Origin: an uncultured Clostridia bacterium
GTDB lineage: Bacteria > Bacillota > Clostridia > UMGS1810
Direction of reading: 5' to 3'
NCBI GenBank assembly: GCA_934454585.1
Contig: CAKSFP010000003.1
Location: 86,448 to 150,447 of the forward strand
DNA length: 64,000 bases
Below are positions 54,678-63,614 of this stretch, piece after piece; position 1 is the first letter of the stretch; every line of letters starts with the position of its first letter. The notes beneath the pieces were generated by a model that was not told where the DNA came from, did no database searches, and saw only the letters and a list, made by a program, of their open reading frames with translations. Made by a program: the position numbers and the translations under genes.

Positions 54678-56042
54678 TTACATTTCATCATTCCAATCCG
54701 GATAAATACTGTCGCTCATATTTTCTTCCGGATGCTCGGCGTAATATGTATCAACGGCCTCGTTTATATATTTCTCGGCTTCACCGTACAATGAGTCAAT
54801 TTCATCATTTGAAAGATTTGCTCCGAATATGCTCTCAGTCCATATGTCATTAAGAGATCTTCTGTTCTTAAGATCCGATTTTGTTCCCGGTTTCAGGTAT
54901 TGAGACACCTTGGTAAGTTCGGCAAACTCCTGCCACTGCTTCTTGTCCGCCGGGATTTCCGTACTATCAATTATTTCTTCAAACACAGGAATTCTGAGTC
55001 CGTTTTTATACATATCGGAAAGGAGCTCATCGGAGTAGAACCACTTATAAACCTCGCTGATTTTATCTATTCCTTTCTTTTCAACACTTGCGGCATTAAC
55101 ATACAGATATCTTGAGATTTCCATATATGAGCGATATCTTGTCTCGCCGTCTTCGTTGCCCGGGAACTGAACAACTCCCCAATCGATTTTTGCCGGGAAC
55201 TGCTCTGTAAGGACGCCGAAATCATAGCTGCCGGCGGATTTCATGCCAACTCCGCCCGCTGCGAATTTTGCTCGTCCGGCATCATTTGTAAGGCTCTCGG
55301 AACCCGGCATCAGGCTGCCGTCTTTCTGTACATCATTGATGAATTTTGTCATTTTGCTTACGCCTGATACATCTCTTTTTCCGGTCACTGGGTTAGCTGA
55401 ATTTGGGAATCCGCACACTGTCATAGACCATTTGCCTATATCCAGGTCATACGCCAAATTGTCCTTTGACGGCAAAATATATCCGTATTCTTTTTTCTGC
55501 ACATTTGTAAGTATTTTGGCATCCTCTCTCATTTCGCTGAGTGTCTTCGGAGGTTTTGCTTCGCCGTTTTCATCCACTATGCCTGCGGCCTTGAACATAT
55601 CCTTGTTGTAAATAAGACCGTATGTGGTAAAGCCATATGGTATCGAATAGACATTACCGTCAACTTTCTCAAGATCTTCGCGAAGATAATCCTTGTATTT
55701 GTCAATAAGTTCGTCTCCGCCTTCAAGCTCCGATATTGGCAGCAATCTTCCCTTTGCCACATCGTTTACCGTATCGGCACCGGCAAATATATCCGGAGCT
55801 GTGCCGTTGGTGAACGCTGTCTCCATAGAATTATTCTGAACAGTATATTCAATGCGGATTTTCTTTTCTGCTCCTATTGTTTTGTTCCATTCCTCAACCT
55901 TATCCGTAAGGTACGATTTGTCGTGACCGTTGCCCGTCCACACGGTAATCGTAGTCACATCGCTTCCTCCCGTCTTTCCGCAGCCGGCAAACAGCGAACA
56001 AGCCATAACTGCACTCAATATTCCGGCAACAACTTTTTTCAT
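54678..56042 (-). CDS. Extracellular sugar-binding lipoprotein (ABC solute-binding protein family 1)
   Basis: Signal peptide with lipobox SLFAGC (Cys21), then a Gly/Ser tether and a family 1 solute-binding fold (454 aa) starting TTITVWTGNGHDKSYL, with YSIPYGFTTYGLIYNKDMF and GGVGMKSAGSYDF in expected places. It is the first gene of the region 3 operon and serves the permeases that follow. A GAGGAGA ribosome site lies 6 nt before the ATG. Its promoter carries the 22-bp sequence shared with the region 4 operon. Confidence 0.94.
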   Translation of the reverse strand: MKKVVAGILSAVMACSLFAGCGKTGGSDVTTITVWTGNGHDKSYLTDKVEEWNKTIGAEKKIRIEYTVQNNSMETAFTNGTAPDIFAGADTVNDVAKGRLLPISELEGGDELIDKYKDYLREDLEKVDGNVYSIPYGFTTYGLIYNKDMFKAAGIVDENGEAKPPKTLSEMREDAKILTNVQKKEYGYILPSKDNLAYDLDIGKWSMTVCGFPNSANPVTGKRDVSGVSKMTKFINDVQKDGSLMPGSESLTNDAGRAKFAAGGVGMKSAGSYDFGVLTEQFPAKIDWGVVQFPGNEDGETRYRSYMEISRYLYVNAASVEKKGIDKISEVYKWFYSDELLSDMYKNGLRIPVFEEIIDSTEIPADKKQWQEFAELTKVSQYLKPGTKSDLKNRRSLNDIWTESIFGANLSNDEIDSLYGEAEKYINEAVDTYYAEHPEENMSDSIYPDWNDEM

Positions 56043-56078
56043 TTCAACATCTCCTCTTTGTGTTTTTTTCTTAATTTA

Positions 56079-56124
56079 AGTATATCATTTGCACTATCCG
56101 ATGTCACGCCTATATTTTGTGGGC
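56079..56124 (-). promoter_or_regulatory. Promoter and shared operator of the region 3 importer operon
   Basis: On the minus strand a TATACT -10 box (56084-56079, extended TG one base before it) lacks a good -35. Exactly 18 bp upstream begins the sequence GCCCACAAAATATAGG followed by CGTGAC (56124-56103). The same 22 bp, with one A/G difference, sits 18 bp from the -10 box of the operon at 59639. Position over and upstream of the -35 is typical of an activator that touches RNA polymerase. Confidence 0.75.
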
Positions 56125-56140
56125 GTATCCGCCCGAAACG

Positions 56141-56740
56141 CTACCTGAGCGCCTCAAAAACCTTTATCCATTCATCGGCAATGAATTTGCATCCGGCAGC
56201 GCTTGGGTAGAAATTTTCAAAAACCAATTCCTTGTTTTTGTCAAAAAAATTTTGCGTCTCAACAAACCTACATTTATGCTCCGTCGCAAGCTTTTTCAAC
56301 CCACTCTGCACAAGAGTCATTTCAGCCTTCATAAACATAACGCTGTTTGATTCATCTTCATTGACAACCATAAACGGCTCTATAAATATCAGCTTAATAT
56401 CGGGATTTATTCTTTTTGCCTCCGATATGGCAGTTTTAAGCAAAACCATGCAGCGTCTTGCGGTTTCACCCTGCGGCAGTTTTTCTGCATCGGTAATGTC
56501 ATTTTTTCCTATCAAAACCGAAAAAACATCGGGCATAAAATCCATTCCGCGCTCATCCCATCGTGAATACATAACAAAAGAATCAATATCTTCCTCTGCC
56601 ATGTTCAATATTTTATATTGAGCAAGCTTATCTCGTATGCACGAGACATAGCCGCTTCCGGTTTCAATTCCCGGATATTTTTCCGCAGTTATTTCATCAC
56701 CCTGAAACAATATGAGCTTTCTTGTATCATTCACTTTCAA
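56141..56740 (-). CDS. SGNH-fold protein with lost catalytic residues, 199 aa
   Basis: TTG start with GAGGTGA about 5 nt upstream, 9 bp after the GH105 gene. The fold is recognisable from KLILFQGDEITAEKYPG (block I), PDVFSVLIGKNDITD (block III) and FYPSAAGCKFIADEWIKVFE (block V), as in cytoplasmic GDSL acylhydrolases of about 200 residues. But the nucleophile Ser is Glu16 (GDE instead of GDS), the block II Gly is absent (NMAEED), and the Asp and His of block V are Glu175 and Tyr178. Hydrolysis by the usual mechanism is excluded; a sugar-binding, regulatory or altered-chemistry role remains open. Confidence 0.8.
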   Translation of the reverse strand: MKVNDTRKLILFQGDEITAEKYPGIETGSGYVSCIRDKLAQYKILNMAEEDIDSFVMYSRWDERGMDFMPDVFSVLIGKNDITDAEKLPQGETARRCMVLLKTAISEAKRINPDIKLIFIEPFMVVNEDESNSVMFMKAEMTLVQSGLKKLATEHKCRFVETQNFFDKNKELVFENFYPSAAGCKFIADEWIKVFEALR

Positions 56741-56749
56741 GAGTTCACC

Positions 56750-57772
56750 TCATTTCTCTATTGCCGAGTCCAGAAGCATAATCAAACCGTTTCCGTATGC
56801 CTGATCGGCAAATGGGATATTTTTGTAAACTTCTGCCCCGTTAGGCTCTGTTCCCGAAGATGCGAGAGCAAGATAACCGTTATCATTAAACCCTATATTT
56901 TTATATATTTTTTCTGCCCATTGATAATATTCTTTGCCCAAAACACCGCTTTTGCCCGCAACCGCTGCAGCATATCCGATAAGTGCGGAACCTGTGGTCT
57001 CCTCATATGAAGTTTTATCATTCACCAGAGTATGCACAAAACCACTCTCGGCTTTTAACTGATAAGTCCTCTCCAAAAGCTGCTTAAACCTGTATTCTAT
57101 GTATTCATCCTTTATGCCGAGTCTTACAAGTTCAGCCGACGCCGCTGCAATCCAGCCGTTTCCTCTGCCCCAATAGCATCCTATATTTTCATTTTTCACA
57201 CAATCATATCCGTGATAACAAAGCTTGTCCTTTTCGTTAAAAAGATACTTAAAATGTATTTCCAACTGTTCCTTTGCATTGCTCAACAGTATGTCATCAT
57301 CGGCATATGCCCCATACCTGGCCATAAAAATACAAGCCATGAATGTCGTGTCAATCCACAGCTGATTTTCAAGCCCTTCAGGACCCATTTCAACACCGTT
57401 TTCATCCGGTCCCCAAACATGGGCAAATCCGCCCACTCTCGTTTTTATCGCTCTGTTTATGCACCAATTCCTGTATTCGTCACAGATTTTTTTATACTCT
57501 GTGTCATGGGTCAATTCGTACAAATACTCGGATACACAAGCGCAAAAAACTCTGTTTACAGAGCCGGTCAGCCTGTTTGGTGCATTTTTCTTATGCCACT
57601 CAATTAAAAAATCAAGTATTTCCTGTTCACCGTACTTTTCATGTGAACGCACCATTCCGTACAATGCCACACCGGACCACCATTCCCAGATGTTTATATT
57701 GTCTCCGTCATAATTTGTTTTGCACATCATTTTTTTTAAGCCTTCAAAAGCCCTCAAACATTTATCATTCAT
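56750..57772 (-). CDS. GH105 unsaturated rhamnogalacturonyl/glucuronyl hydrolase, YteR-like
   Basis: ATG at 57772 overlaps the end of the upstream gene by 8 bp and has GGAGAGG upstream. The (alpha/alpha)6 barrel shows IWEWWSGVALYGM near the start, catalytic Asp141 in NQLWIDTTFMACIFMAR (equivalent to Asp143 of Bacillus YteR) and the conserved GCYWGRGNGWIAAA. Length, 340 aa, is normal. The enzyme hydrates and cleaves the unsaturated uronic acid left on oligosaccharides by a polysaccharide lyase, in the cytoplasm. This implies an acidic polysaccharide substrate, such as rhamnogalacturonan I, imported by the region 3 transporter. No classical lyase gene was recognised in the window. Confidence 0.92.
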   Translation of the reverse strand: MNDKCLRAFEGLKKMMCKTNYDGDNINIWEWWSGVALYGMVRSHEKYGEQEILDFLIEWHKKNAPNRLTGSVNRVFCACVSEYLYELTHDTEYKKICDEYRNWCINRAIKTRVGGFAHVWGPDENGVEMGPEGLENQLWIDTTFMACIFMARYGAYADDDILLSNAKEQLEIHFKYLFNEKDKLCYHGYDCVKNENIGCYWGRGNGWIAAASAELVRLGIKDEYIEYRFKQLLERTYQLKAESGFVHTLVNDKTSYEETTGSALIGYAAAVAGKSGVLGKEYYQWAEKIYKNIGFNDNGYLALASSGTEPNGAEVYKNIPFADQAYGNGLIMLLDSAIEK

Positions 57773-59639
57773 ATAAACCCTCTCCTTTTTTGAGCATTTC
57801 CTCATAATCCTTATTGTTCATGTTCCAAATCATATTATCCCACACAGGCTTATACTCGCCGTCGCTGTCTAAAAAATCTGCATCATAAAATGCATTAAAC
57901 GGAAAGTATTCCTCAACCTCATTGTACTTTCCGCTTACAACAGACTCAAGGTAAATAAGCGCAGTGTAAAAAATTGAATTTGCACCGCCCACATGAACAT
58001 TGCCGAGTTCGTTGCCGTTTACTCCTGTTTCTGCCGATTTGTCCGACATTCCGAACAAAGCCGATTTATCCTTACCGTAACCATTGAACAAACCAAATCT
58101 ATAATACTTGTCAATCATATTATCTGCAATAATTTTTGCCGCACGCAAGAATTCTTTGTTTTGGGTTGAATTATACAGTATCGAAAACGATATAACCAAC
58201 CCCGGATCGCTCAAATCGGTTTCGCTTGTCAGGCAACATCCCTCATCTCCGGGCTCAAAACTACCCATTGTACCGATTTTGTAATACTCCCTGCTCAAAT
58301 ACTGCAATAACTCAAAAAAGCGCTTATTTTCTTCAATATATTTATCACCATGCCTTTTCGCCGTTTCGCAGGCAACACAAAGAGCCAGAAAAAAGTTTGG
58401 CCTGATCTCATTTTTTTCAAACACATATCCGCTGTTGTAGAATTTGCCAAAGTACCCGTTGCAATTTGGTTCAAAACCGGTAAGATCGGTTCCGTCAAGC
58501 ATTATTTGCTTAAAATACGGCGTGTTTTTTACCCAAGCGTACTTAATGTAACCCGCAAGTCTTTTTATCTCAATGTCAGCAATATAATCTCCGTCTTTCC
58601 CAAGTCTTTTTGAAAGATTTAAGAACAGCAGCGCAGAATCCGGTATATCCCAAGGATTGCCGATATAGTTTTTTTCTGTAAGCAAATCCGTTTCCAGAAC
58701 TTCTTTTGTAAAAAATCCTTGTTCAACGAGATTTTCTGCGAATTGATTATAAAATCTGTCTCCAAACACACTCGACCATGCACTCCTTGAACCGCCTCCG
58801 GCAACTTCGTCCATCATATACCACTTAGGACCGTAATAATCTTCATATTTAACAATTCCGAATCCCCATGGAGTTGCGTTAAGAGTAGGTATAAGTCCGG
58901 TCTTTTTGTCCCGTCCGGCATAATATGAGTTAAGAAGTCTCATGCCCCATACAAGAGCTCTCTCATCGCCGCTCCTTTCATACATTCCGAACATATGCAA
59001 AGCAATGTCATTTCCTGCGGTGTTAAATGACAGGAGGTGCTTATTCATGGTATGCCCCAAAGCAGAATCGTCAAAATTCTTATAATCGAACCAATGCGAA
59101 TAATCAATAGGCTTATCATGCGGTATGTGTCTGTTAAACGCAAGATTACTCCAGTCCGCTATCGCACCGCAAAACACTGCTCTGTCAATGTTTTCCCCAA
59201 GCTCGGGATTAATTCTATAAAAAGGTTTCATATACACAAAAGCATCCTTGAGTTCCAGCACGGACGGAATGCGTGCATTTTCCGGTTTGCCCGTGAGCAT
59301 ATTTATACATGAATGGCCACCCCAATATCCAAGATACTGATTCGAGAGTCCGTTTTTAGCATACCACCTATATATTCTGTCAACAGCGGCAGAGTATCTG
59401 CCGTCTCCGGATATACGCGAAAATGATTCCAATGCTCGCATTATGCCGGATTGAAAAGCAAGATTTGACGCTGCAACAGCACCATTACTAAGCTTGAAAT
59501 ACATATATGTAGGCTCGCCATGCTTTATGTTTATTCCGGAAGATATAAGGGCTGTTCCGTTTCGCTTGTCCGCCCCTAACCTGAGTATTGTCTCAAGCGA
59601 TTCTTTTAATATTGCGTATCTTTCTGCATCTGTTCGCAT
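57765..59639 (-). CDS. Unassigned (alpha/alpha)-barrel-like glycan enzyme, 624 aa
   Basis: First gene of the region 4 minus-strand operon, with GGGGGAGA about 7 nt before the ATG. The protein is helical throughout, with regularly spaced aromatic motifs (MYERSGDERALVWGMRLLNSY, YYGPKWYMMDEVAGGGSRS, DPGLVISFSILYNSTQN) like those of (alpha/alpha) toroid glycosidases and lyases. No signal peptide, so it is cytoplasmic and acts together with the GH105 enzyme encoded next. I cannot assign a GH or PL family. An oligo-lyase or hydrolase that trims imported acidic oligosaccharides is a reasonable guess, nothing more. Confidence 0.65.
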   Translation of the reverse strand: MRTDAERYAILKESLETILRLGADKRNGTALISSGINIKHGEPTYMYFKLSNGAVAASNLAFQSGIMRALESFSRISGDGRYSAAVDRIYRWYAKNGLSNQYLGYWGGHSCINMLTGKPENARIPSVLELKDAFVYMKPFYRINPELGENIDRAVFCGAIADWSNLAFNRHIPHDKPIDYSHWFDYKNFDDSALGHTMNKHLLSFNTAGNDIALHMFGMYERSGDERALVWGMRLLNSYYAGRDKKTGLIPTLNATPWGFGIVKYEDYYGPKWYMMDEVAGGGSRSAWSSVFGDRFYNQFAENLVEQGFFTKEVLETDLLTEKNYIGNPWDIPDSALLFLNLSKRLGKDGDYIADIEIKRLAGYIKYAWVKNTPYFKQIMLDGTDLTGFEPNCNGYFGKFYNSGYVFEKNEIRPNFFLALCVACETAKRHGDKYIEENKRFFELLQYLSREYYKIGTMGSFEPGDEGCCLTSETDLSDPGLVISFSILYNSTQNKEFLRAAKIIADNMIDKYYRFGLFNGYGKDKSALFGMSDKSAETGVNGNELGNVHVGGANSIFYTALIYLESVVSGKYNEVEEYFPFNAFYDADFLDSDGEYKPVWDNMIWNMNNKDYEEMLKKGEGLYE

Positions 59640-59676
59640 ATGTCGTCTCCCCCTCGGAGTATTTTTCTCTTACTCG

Positions 59677-59722
59677 ATTATATCATTCGATTATTTCAAA
59701 GTCACGCCTATATTTCGTGGGC
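59677..59722 (-). promoter_or_regulatory. Promoter and shared operator of the region 4 minus-strand operon
   Basis: On the minus strand TATAAT (59682-59677, extended TG one base before it) lies about 40 bp before the start codon. As at the region 3 operon, the 22-bp sequence GCCCACGAAATATAGG plus CGTGAC (59722-59701) ends 18 bp upstream of the -10 box and replaces a normal -35 box. The two copies differ at one base. Confidence 0.78.
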
Positions 59723-59726
59723 AGTA

Positions 59727-59755
59727 TTGACACAAAAACAGAATTATGCTAAAAT
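59727..59755 (+). promoter_or_regulatory. Promoter of the kinase/regulator/GH63-like operon
   Basis: A consensus TTGACA (59727-59732), 17-bp spacer and TAAAAT (59750-59755) with TG one base before it form a strong promoter 36 bp before the kinase start. Its -35 box begins four bases after the shared operator (59701-59722), so a protein bound there could act on both divergent transcripts. Confidence 0.75.
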
Positions 59756-59790
59756 TTTAGAAAATCATATTTATGTGGAGGTAAGTTAAA

Positions 59791-61260
59791 TTGTTTCTTG
59801 CGTTATTTGCATTTTTATTTGTTGATATTGCACTGTTGATAATTTTTCGCAAGAGCAAAAATATGTATGTAATTACTTTGCAAATATTCGGAATTATTTT
59901 TTTGGCAATAATGAGTATGTTTTATATTGCAAAGTTTTCCAACTATACTTTCATGTTTCATATGGACTATAATATATATTTATACATTCAACGAATGCAG
60001 GTTCATCCCTCTCTCATAAATAACGCTTATATTTTAGCTCATTGCGTCTACCTGTCGGCGTCCGTATATTTTCTCAAAACAAATGTAAATATAGACAAAA
60101 AAACTTTTTTGTTGGTAACGATTCCGATTATATGCTTTTTTATTATTAATTTGTCATCATTTTCGTGGAATATATTTATGTTCATTCACACCAACAACAA
60201 TATGTTGTCAAAATTTTTACCGACACTTTTTCAAGGGTTGTCTCATATTATAATTTTGATATATGCTTTCATACCTATATTTTTCTCCGTAGGAATATAT
60301 TTCAAAACTGAAAATATGATTACAAAAAACTACTACTGTTCATATACGATATGTCTGTTTCTGAACTTTTTGGTGTATATGTCAATATTTATATACGGAG
60401 CTTTCAGAAGCTTTGCTCCGCAAAACATTGATTTGTCAAAAATACCGGATCCGTTTTTTATCAAAACAGGTATATTGCTGCCCATGATATTTATGATTAT
60501 CTTGATTGGAGCAATCACGATAATACTCATGTATTATCGTCCTTTCAAGCTGCGGACGACATCCAATGTAAGTATAAAATCAAAGGATTTTCAAAGAATA
60601 CAGTACAAGCACTACTTTTCACAAATGCACATGACAAAAAACGCACTCCTAAGTGTATATAAATATATCGAATCGGCAGAACAATTTATCACAAACAAGG
60701 ACGCACTTGTACGGCTTGAATTTGCGAAAAAATCGATTGACGAACAGTTTGAACTGTACCAATCACTTGTTGCAAATATCAATCCTCAGTCTATAAGATT
60801 TGAGCTTTTGAATTTGAACGACCTGATTGAAACGGCGATACGCAATGCCGCGCCGGATAACGATATACATCTTAATAAAAATATCTTTGAGGGAAATATT
60901 TTTATTATAGGCGATGAAAAACATCTCGTTAACGCTTTTGAAAATATTATCCAAAACTCCATTCACTCGCTTGGCATATCCGGCAAAAGTGAGAAAACAA
61001 TTTCTGTTGAAATGGTTCCCGACGGAGACTTCGCCTTAATAAAATTCACCGACAACGGCATCGGAATTTCCAAAAACAACAGAAAGTATATTTTTAATCT
61101 GTTCTATACAACAGGTGCAAACAAATTCTGTGGCGGAATCGGCTTGTTTTATACAAAAGATATAATCAAACGCCACAACGGCGACATATGGTTTCACAGC
61201 AACAGTGAAAGGACGCAATTTGTTGTTGCTCTTCCGATATCAAAAATATCAACACCCTAA
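59791..61260 (+). CDS. Sensor histidine kinase with multi-pass membrane sensor, 489 aa
   Basis: TTG start with GGAGG 9 nt upstream. The first 250 residues contain about seven hydrophobic segments (7TM-type sensor) and no extracellular domain. A helical dimerisation region follows, with a probable phospho-acceptor His280 in FSQMHMTKNALLSVYKY (HxxKNxL form). The C-terminal ATPase domain has N box ENIIQNSIHSLG, G1 DNGIGI and G2 CGGIGLFYTKDI. The gene is very AT-rich compared with region 1. The response regulator gene begins 21 bp downstream and is the likely partner. A membrane-embedded sensor suggests it senses the membrane, a small molecule or a transporter rather than an extracellular glycan. 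Confidence 0.88.
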   Translation: MFLALFAFLFVDIALLIIFRKSKNMYVITLQIFGIIFLAIMSMFYIAKFSNYTFMFHMDYNIYLYIQRMQVHPSLINNAYILAHCVYLSASVYFLKTNVNIDKKTFLLVTIPIICFFIINLSSFSWNIFMFIHTNNNMLSKFLPTLFQGLSHIIILIYAFIPIFFSVGIYFKTENMITKNYYCSYTICLFLNFLVYMSIFIYGAFRSFAPQNIDLSKIPDPFFIKTGILLPMIFMIILIGAITIILMYYRPFKLRTTSNVSIKSKDFQRIQYKHYFSQMHMTKNALLSVYKYIESAEQFITNKDALVRLEFAKKSIDEQFELYQSLVANINPQSIRFELLNLNDLIETAIRNAAPDNDIHLNKNIFEGNIFIIGDEKHLVNAFENIIQNSIHSLGISGKSEKTISVEMVPDGDFALIKFTDNGIGISKNNRKYIFNLFYTTGANKFCGGIGLFYTKDIIKRHNGDIWFHSNSERTQFVVALPISKISTP

Positions 61261-61281
61261 CCGACCGAAGGAGGATTTTCT

Positions 61282-61959
61282 ATGTCTTTAATAAAATGTG
61301 CAATATGCGATGATAACTATCATTTTGCAAACTGCCTCAAGATGGATGCGGAGTTTGATGACGACATTGAATTTGTCGGAGAATCTCACACCTCCGGAAA
61401 ATGCATCGAAATGCTGAAAGCTTCAAACCCTGATATATTACTGCTTGATATTCAGATGGAAACAGCCACATCCGGAATAGATATAATTCCTCAGGTAAAG
61501 AATATGTTTCCCAATATCAAAATTGTGATGCTAACGGTATCGGAAACAGAAGACGATATATACTTTGCACTGAAAAACGGTGCCGATGGATACATCCTGA
61601 AAACCACGCCAAACCCAAAGGTTTTTGAGATGCTTAAAAATATTTACAACAACAGCTTTTCTATAGATAATTACATTATGAAAAAATACATCGCTCACTC
61701 AAAAACGATTGAAAACAATTATAAAAGCTTGCTGTTCCTGTATAATCTCATCAGTCATCTCACAAAATCCGAACTCGAAATTCTAAAGGCTTTGTGCATG
61801 AACAAAACCTATGCGCAGATAGCATCGGAGAGATATACCGAAGAAAACACCGTTAGGACACTTACATCGCGAATAGTAAAAAAATTTAATGTTGATAACA
61901 TAAAAGACCTTATCACAACCATTAACGACCTTAGAATATTTGACCACTTTGATATATAG
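61282..61959 (+). CDS. NarL/LuxR-type response regulator, 225 aa
   Basis: Receiver domain with Asp10-Asp11, phospho-acceptor Asp56 in DILLLDIQMET, the TVSE switch region and Lys in YILKTTP. The C-terminal helix-turn-helix (about 150-215, LTKSELEILKALCMNKTYAQIASERY and ENTVRTLTSRIVKKFNV) is LuxR-like. It forms a two-component pair with the kinase encoded just upstream. The 22-bp repeated sequence beside the promoter of its own operon and upstream of regions 3 and 4 is the best candidate binding site. AGGAGG lies 7 nt before the ATG. Confidence 0.92.
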   Translation: MSLIKCAICDDNYHFANCLKMDAEFDDDIEFVGESHTSGKCIEMLKASNPDILLLDIQMETATSGIDIIPQVKNMFPNIKIVMLTVSETEDDIYFALKNGADGYILKTTPNPKVFEMLKNIYNNSFSIDNYIMKKYIAHSKTIENNYKSLLFLYNLISHLTKSELEILKALCMNKTYAQIASERYTEENTVRTLTSRIVKKFNVDNIKDLITTINDLRIFDHFDI

Positions 61960-61972
61960 GGGGGCACGAATA

Positions 61973-63178
61973 ATGTTTACAAACGATGAAAAAGCCGCCG
62001 TAAAGATACGCTACTATGAGGCAATGGAAAGGATTAAAACCAAAAACATCGGTTGTTTCAAAGGATATGATAAACCGTTGTTCCTGATTTCCGATAAATA
62101 TCCCGGAGTATGGCTTGAACACGCATATGATTCGGTTTTTTTCGCAAAGCTTGAGCCGGACTATACAAATATTGCAAAGAATGTATTAGAATTGTTTCTG
62201 CATAAGCAAAAAGCCGATGGACAATTTCCGTGTTTTATAATAGACAGAAATAAAAACACTTCTATGCCCGAATACGGATATTCTCAGATTCAAGAGTGTG
62301 TTTCCTTTATCAGACTGTGTCTGGAATACTTTGAAATTTCTGATGATTTTGAGTTCTTAAAACTTGCCTATCAGAAAGGCACAAAATGGATCGAGTGGTG
62401 TGAGGGTAAAAGGATGCCTCGAAAAACCGGTCTCATAGAAATGTTTTGCGGCTTTGATGACGGTCATGATAACTCTCCGAGAAAAAGGGGAATGAAATAC
62501 AGCGGCACGGCAAAAAATGACGATGCAGCCCAATATCCTGAAGGCGATGAAGTTTTGCCCGTCATTGCTCCCGATGTAAATGCCGTTTACTACGGCGATT
62601 TGCTTGCACTTTCCGATATAGCAAAAATACTGGGTTCAGACCGTGAGGCAGAATTTTATAAAGCAAAGGCAGAACAAGTCAAAAAGAAAATTATCGATAT
62701 TTGCCTTGATGAAAAAGACGAATTTTTCTATGATGTTGACAAAAACGGAGCAATGCGGAAAACGCTTTCTGTTTCCATAACAAATGTTTTTTCGGAACAC
62801 ATCTTGGACCGTGAATTTATGGAGAAAATCTATTTCAGACATTTGAAGAATCCCAATGAATTCTACACCGAATATCCGTTTCCGTCAATCGCAAAATCAG
62901 ACCCCGACTTTCATCAAAACCTTGACGGCAACTCTTGGGGATTTTATTCTCAGGCACTCACTGTTTTGCGTTGCACTCGCTGGATGGATTACTACGGAAA
63001 AGGAAGTGACTTTGACGAGATATTGGAAAAATGGATCAGGCAATGGACATTCGGCAATAAAATTATGTTTGGGCAAGAATTGAACCCTCTCACAGGAGAA
63101 TGCTCGGTTTGTTCCGAATGGTATTCAAGCTGTATGCTGATATACATCTACGCAGCACGCAGACTGAATCTGATTTAG
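61973..63178 (+). CDS. GH63/mannosylglycerate-hydrolase-like (alpha/alpha)6 glycosidase, 402 aa
   Basis: ATG at 61973 has a GGGGGG site about 8 nt upstream, 13 bp after the regulator gene. Barrel motifs PGVWLEHAYDSVFFAKLEP, QEVSFIRLCLEYF-like helices, the linker GDEVLPVIAPDVNAVYYGDLLALSDIAKILG and FHQNLDGNSWGFYSQALTVL match the GH63/trehalase-like clan, including mannosylglycerate and glucosyl hydrolases. No signal peptide. Acid/base and nucleophile acids were not assigned with certainty. Placing it in the operon of the two-component system suggests its substrate, or its product, is linked to the signal sensed. Confidence 0.75.
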   Translation: MFTNDEKAAVKIRYYEAMERIKTKNIGCFKGYDKPLFLISDKYPGVWLEHAYDSVFFAKLEPDYTNIAKNVLELFLHKQKADGQFPCFIIDRNKNTSMPEYGYSQIQECVSFIRLCLEYFEISDDFEFLKLAYQKGTKWIEWCEGKRMPRKTGLIEMFCGFDDGHDNSPRKRGMKYSGTAKNDDAAQYPEGDEVLPVIAPDVNAVYYGDLLALSDIAKILGSDREAEFYKAKAEQVKKKIIDICLDEKDEFFYDVDKNGAMRKTLSVSITNVFSEHILDREFMEKIYFRHLKNPNEFYTEYPFPSIAKSDPDFHQNLDGNSWGFYSQALTVLRCTRWMDYYGKGSDFDEILEKWIRQWTFGNKIMFGQELNPLTGECSVCSEWYSSCMLIYIYAARRLNLI

Positions 63179-63442
63179 AATGTCAACACCGGGTTTTTGG
63201 TCAGGGGTGCGGACATATTCTTGACTGTTTATGCACAGTAGAAAAATACCGAAAATGTCCGAACCGGTGTGTCGTGTGGTCATACGACTTAAAATAATAA
63301 CGAGGACAACTTTAAGATGCTTGGCGGCGAAACCGGCGAAACAAGGAAAATACGAGGAACAATCCGCACCCCCCCTGCCCTTATCAGCGAGGAAGGTAAA
63401 CCTTTTACAGATCAAATTTAACCTTATGAATACCAACAACCC
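63179..63442. other. Non-coding or decayed stretch after the GH63-like gene
   Basis: No frame has both a ribosome site and a recognisable protein. A minus-strand frame ending near 63125 is open for about 100 codons but has no ribosome site and runs into the GH63-like gene. Short inverted repeats are present (for example GTCGT and ACGAC flanking 8 nt near 63270). Nothing more is supported. Confidence 0.4.
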
Positions 63443-63604
63443 TCAAGTAAATAGTCTGAATAAATGAATATTCTTCGGTTGCTGACAGTTACCATAATAA
63501 TTTACGCTGTCCTTAAATCGTCTGAAAGCACCTTTGCCATGAATTGCCCTTGCAAGTTCACTCCGTACTCTGTCCTGCGGAAGAGTATATATAAAGCTTT
63601 CCAT
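63443..63604 (-). pseudogene. Remnant of a UPF0158-like gene
   Basis: The minus frame from 63604 reads MESFIYTLPQDRVRSELARA and continues IHGKGAFRRFKDSVNYYG before diverging. The middle matches the core of UPF0158 proteins, which have a GRGAFRRFKD motif about two thirds along a 140-150 residue chain. Here only about 40 homologous residues remain: the frame is open upstream (NEYSI before the Met), overlapping the end of the MmcQ/YjbR gene, and the usual C-terminus is replaced by unrelated residues before a stop. Both ends are thus lost, consistent with deletion beside the MmcQ/YjbR gene. Confidence 0.6.
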
Positions 63605-63614
63605 AATACTATAC

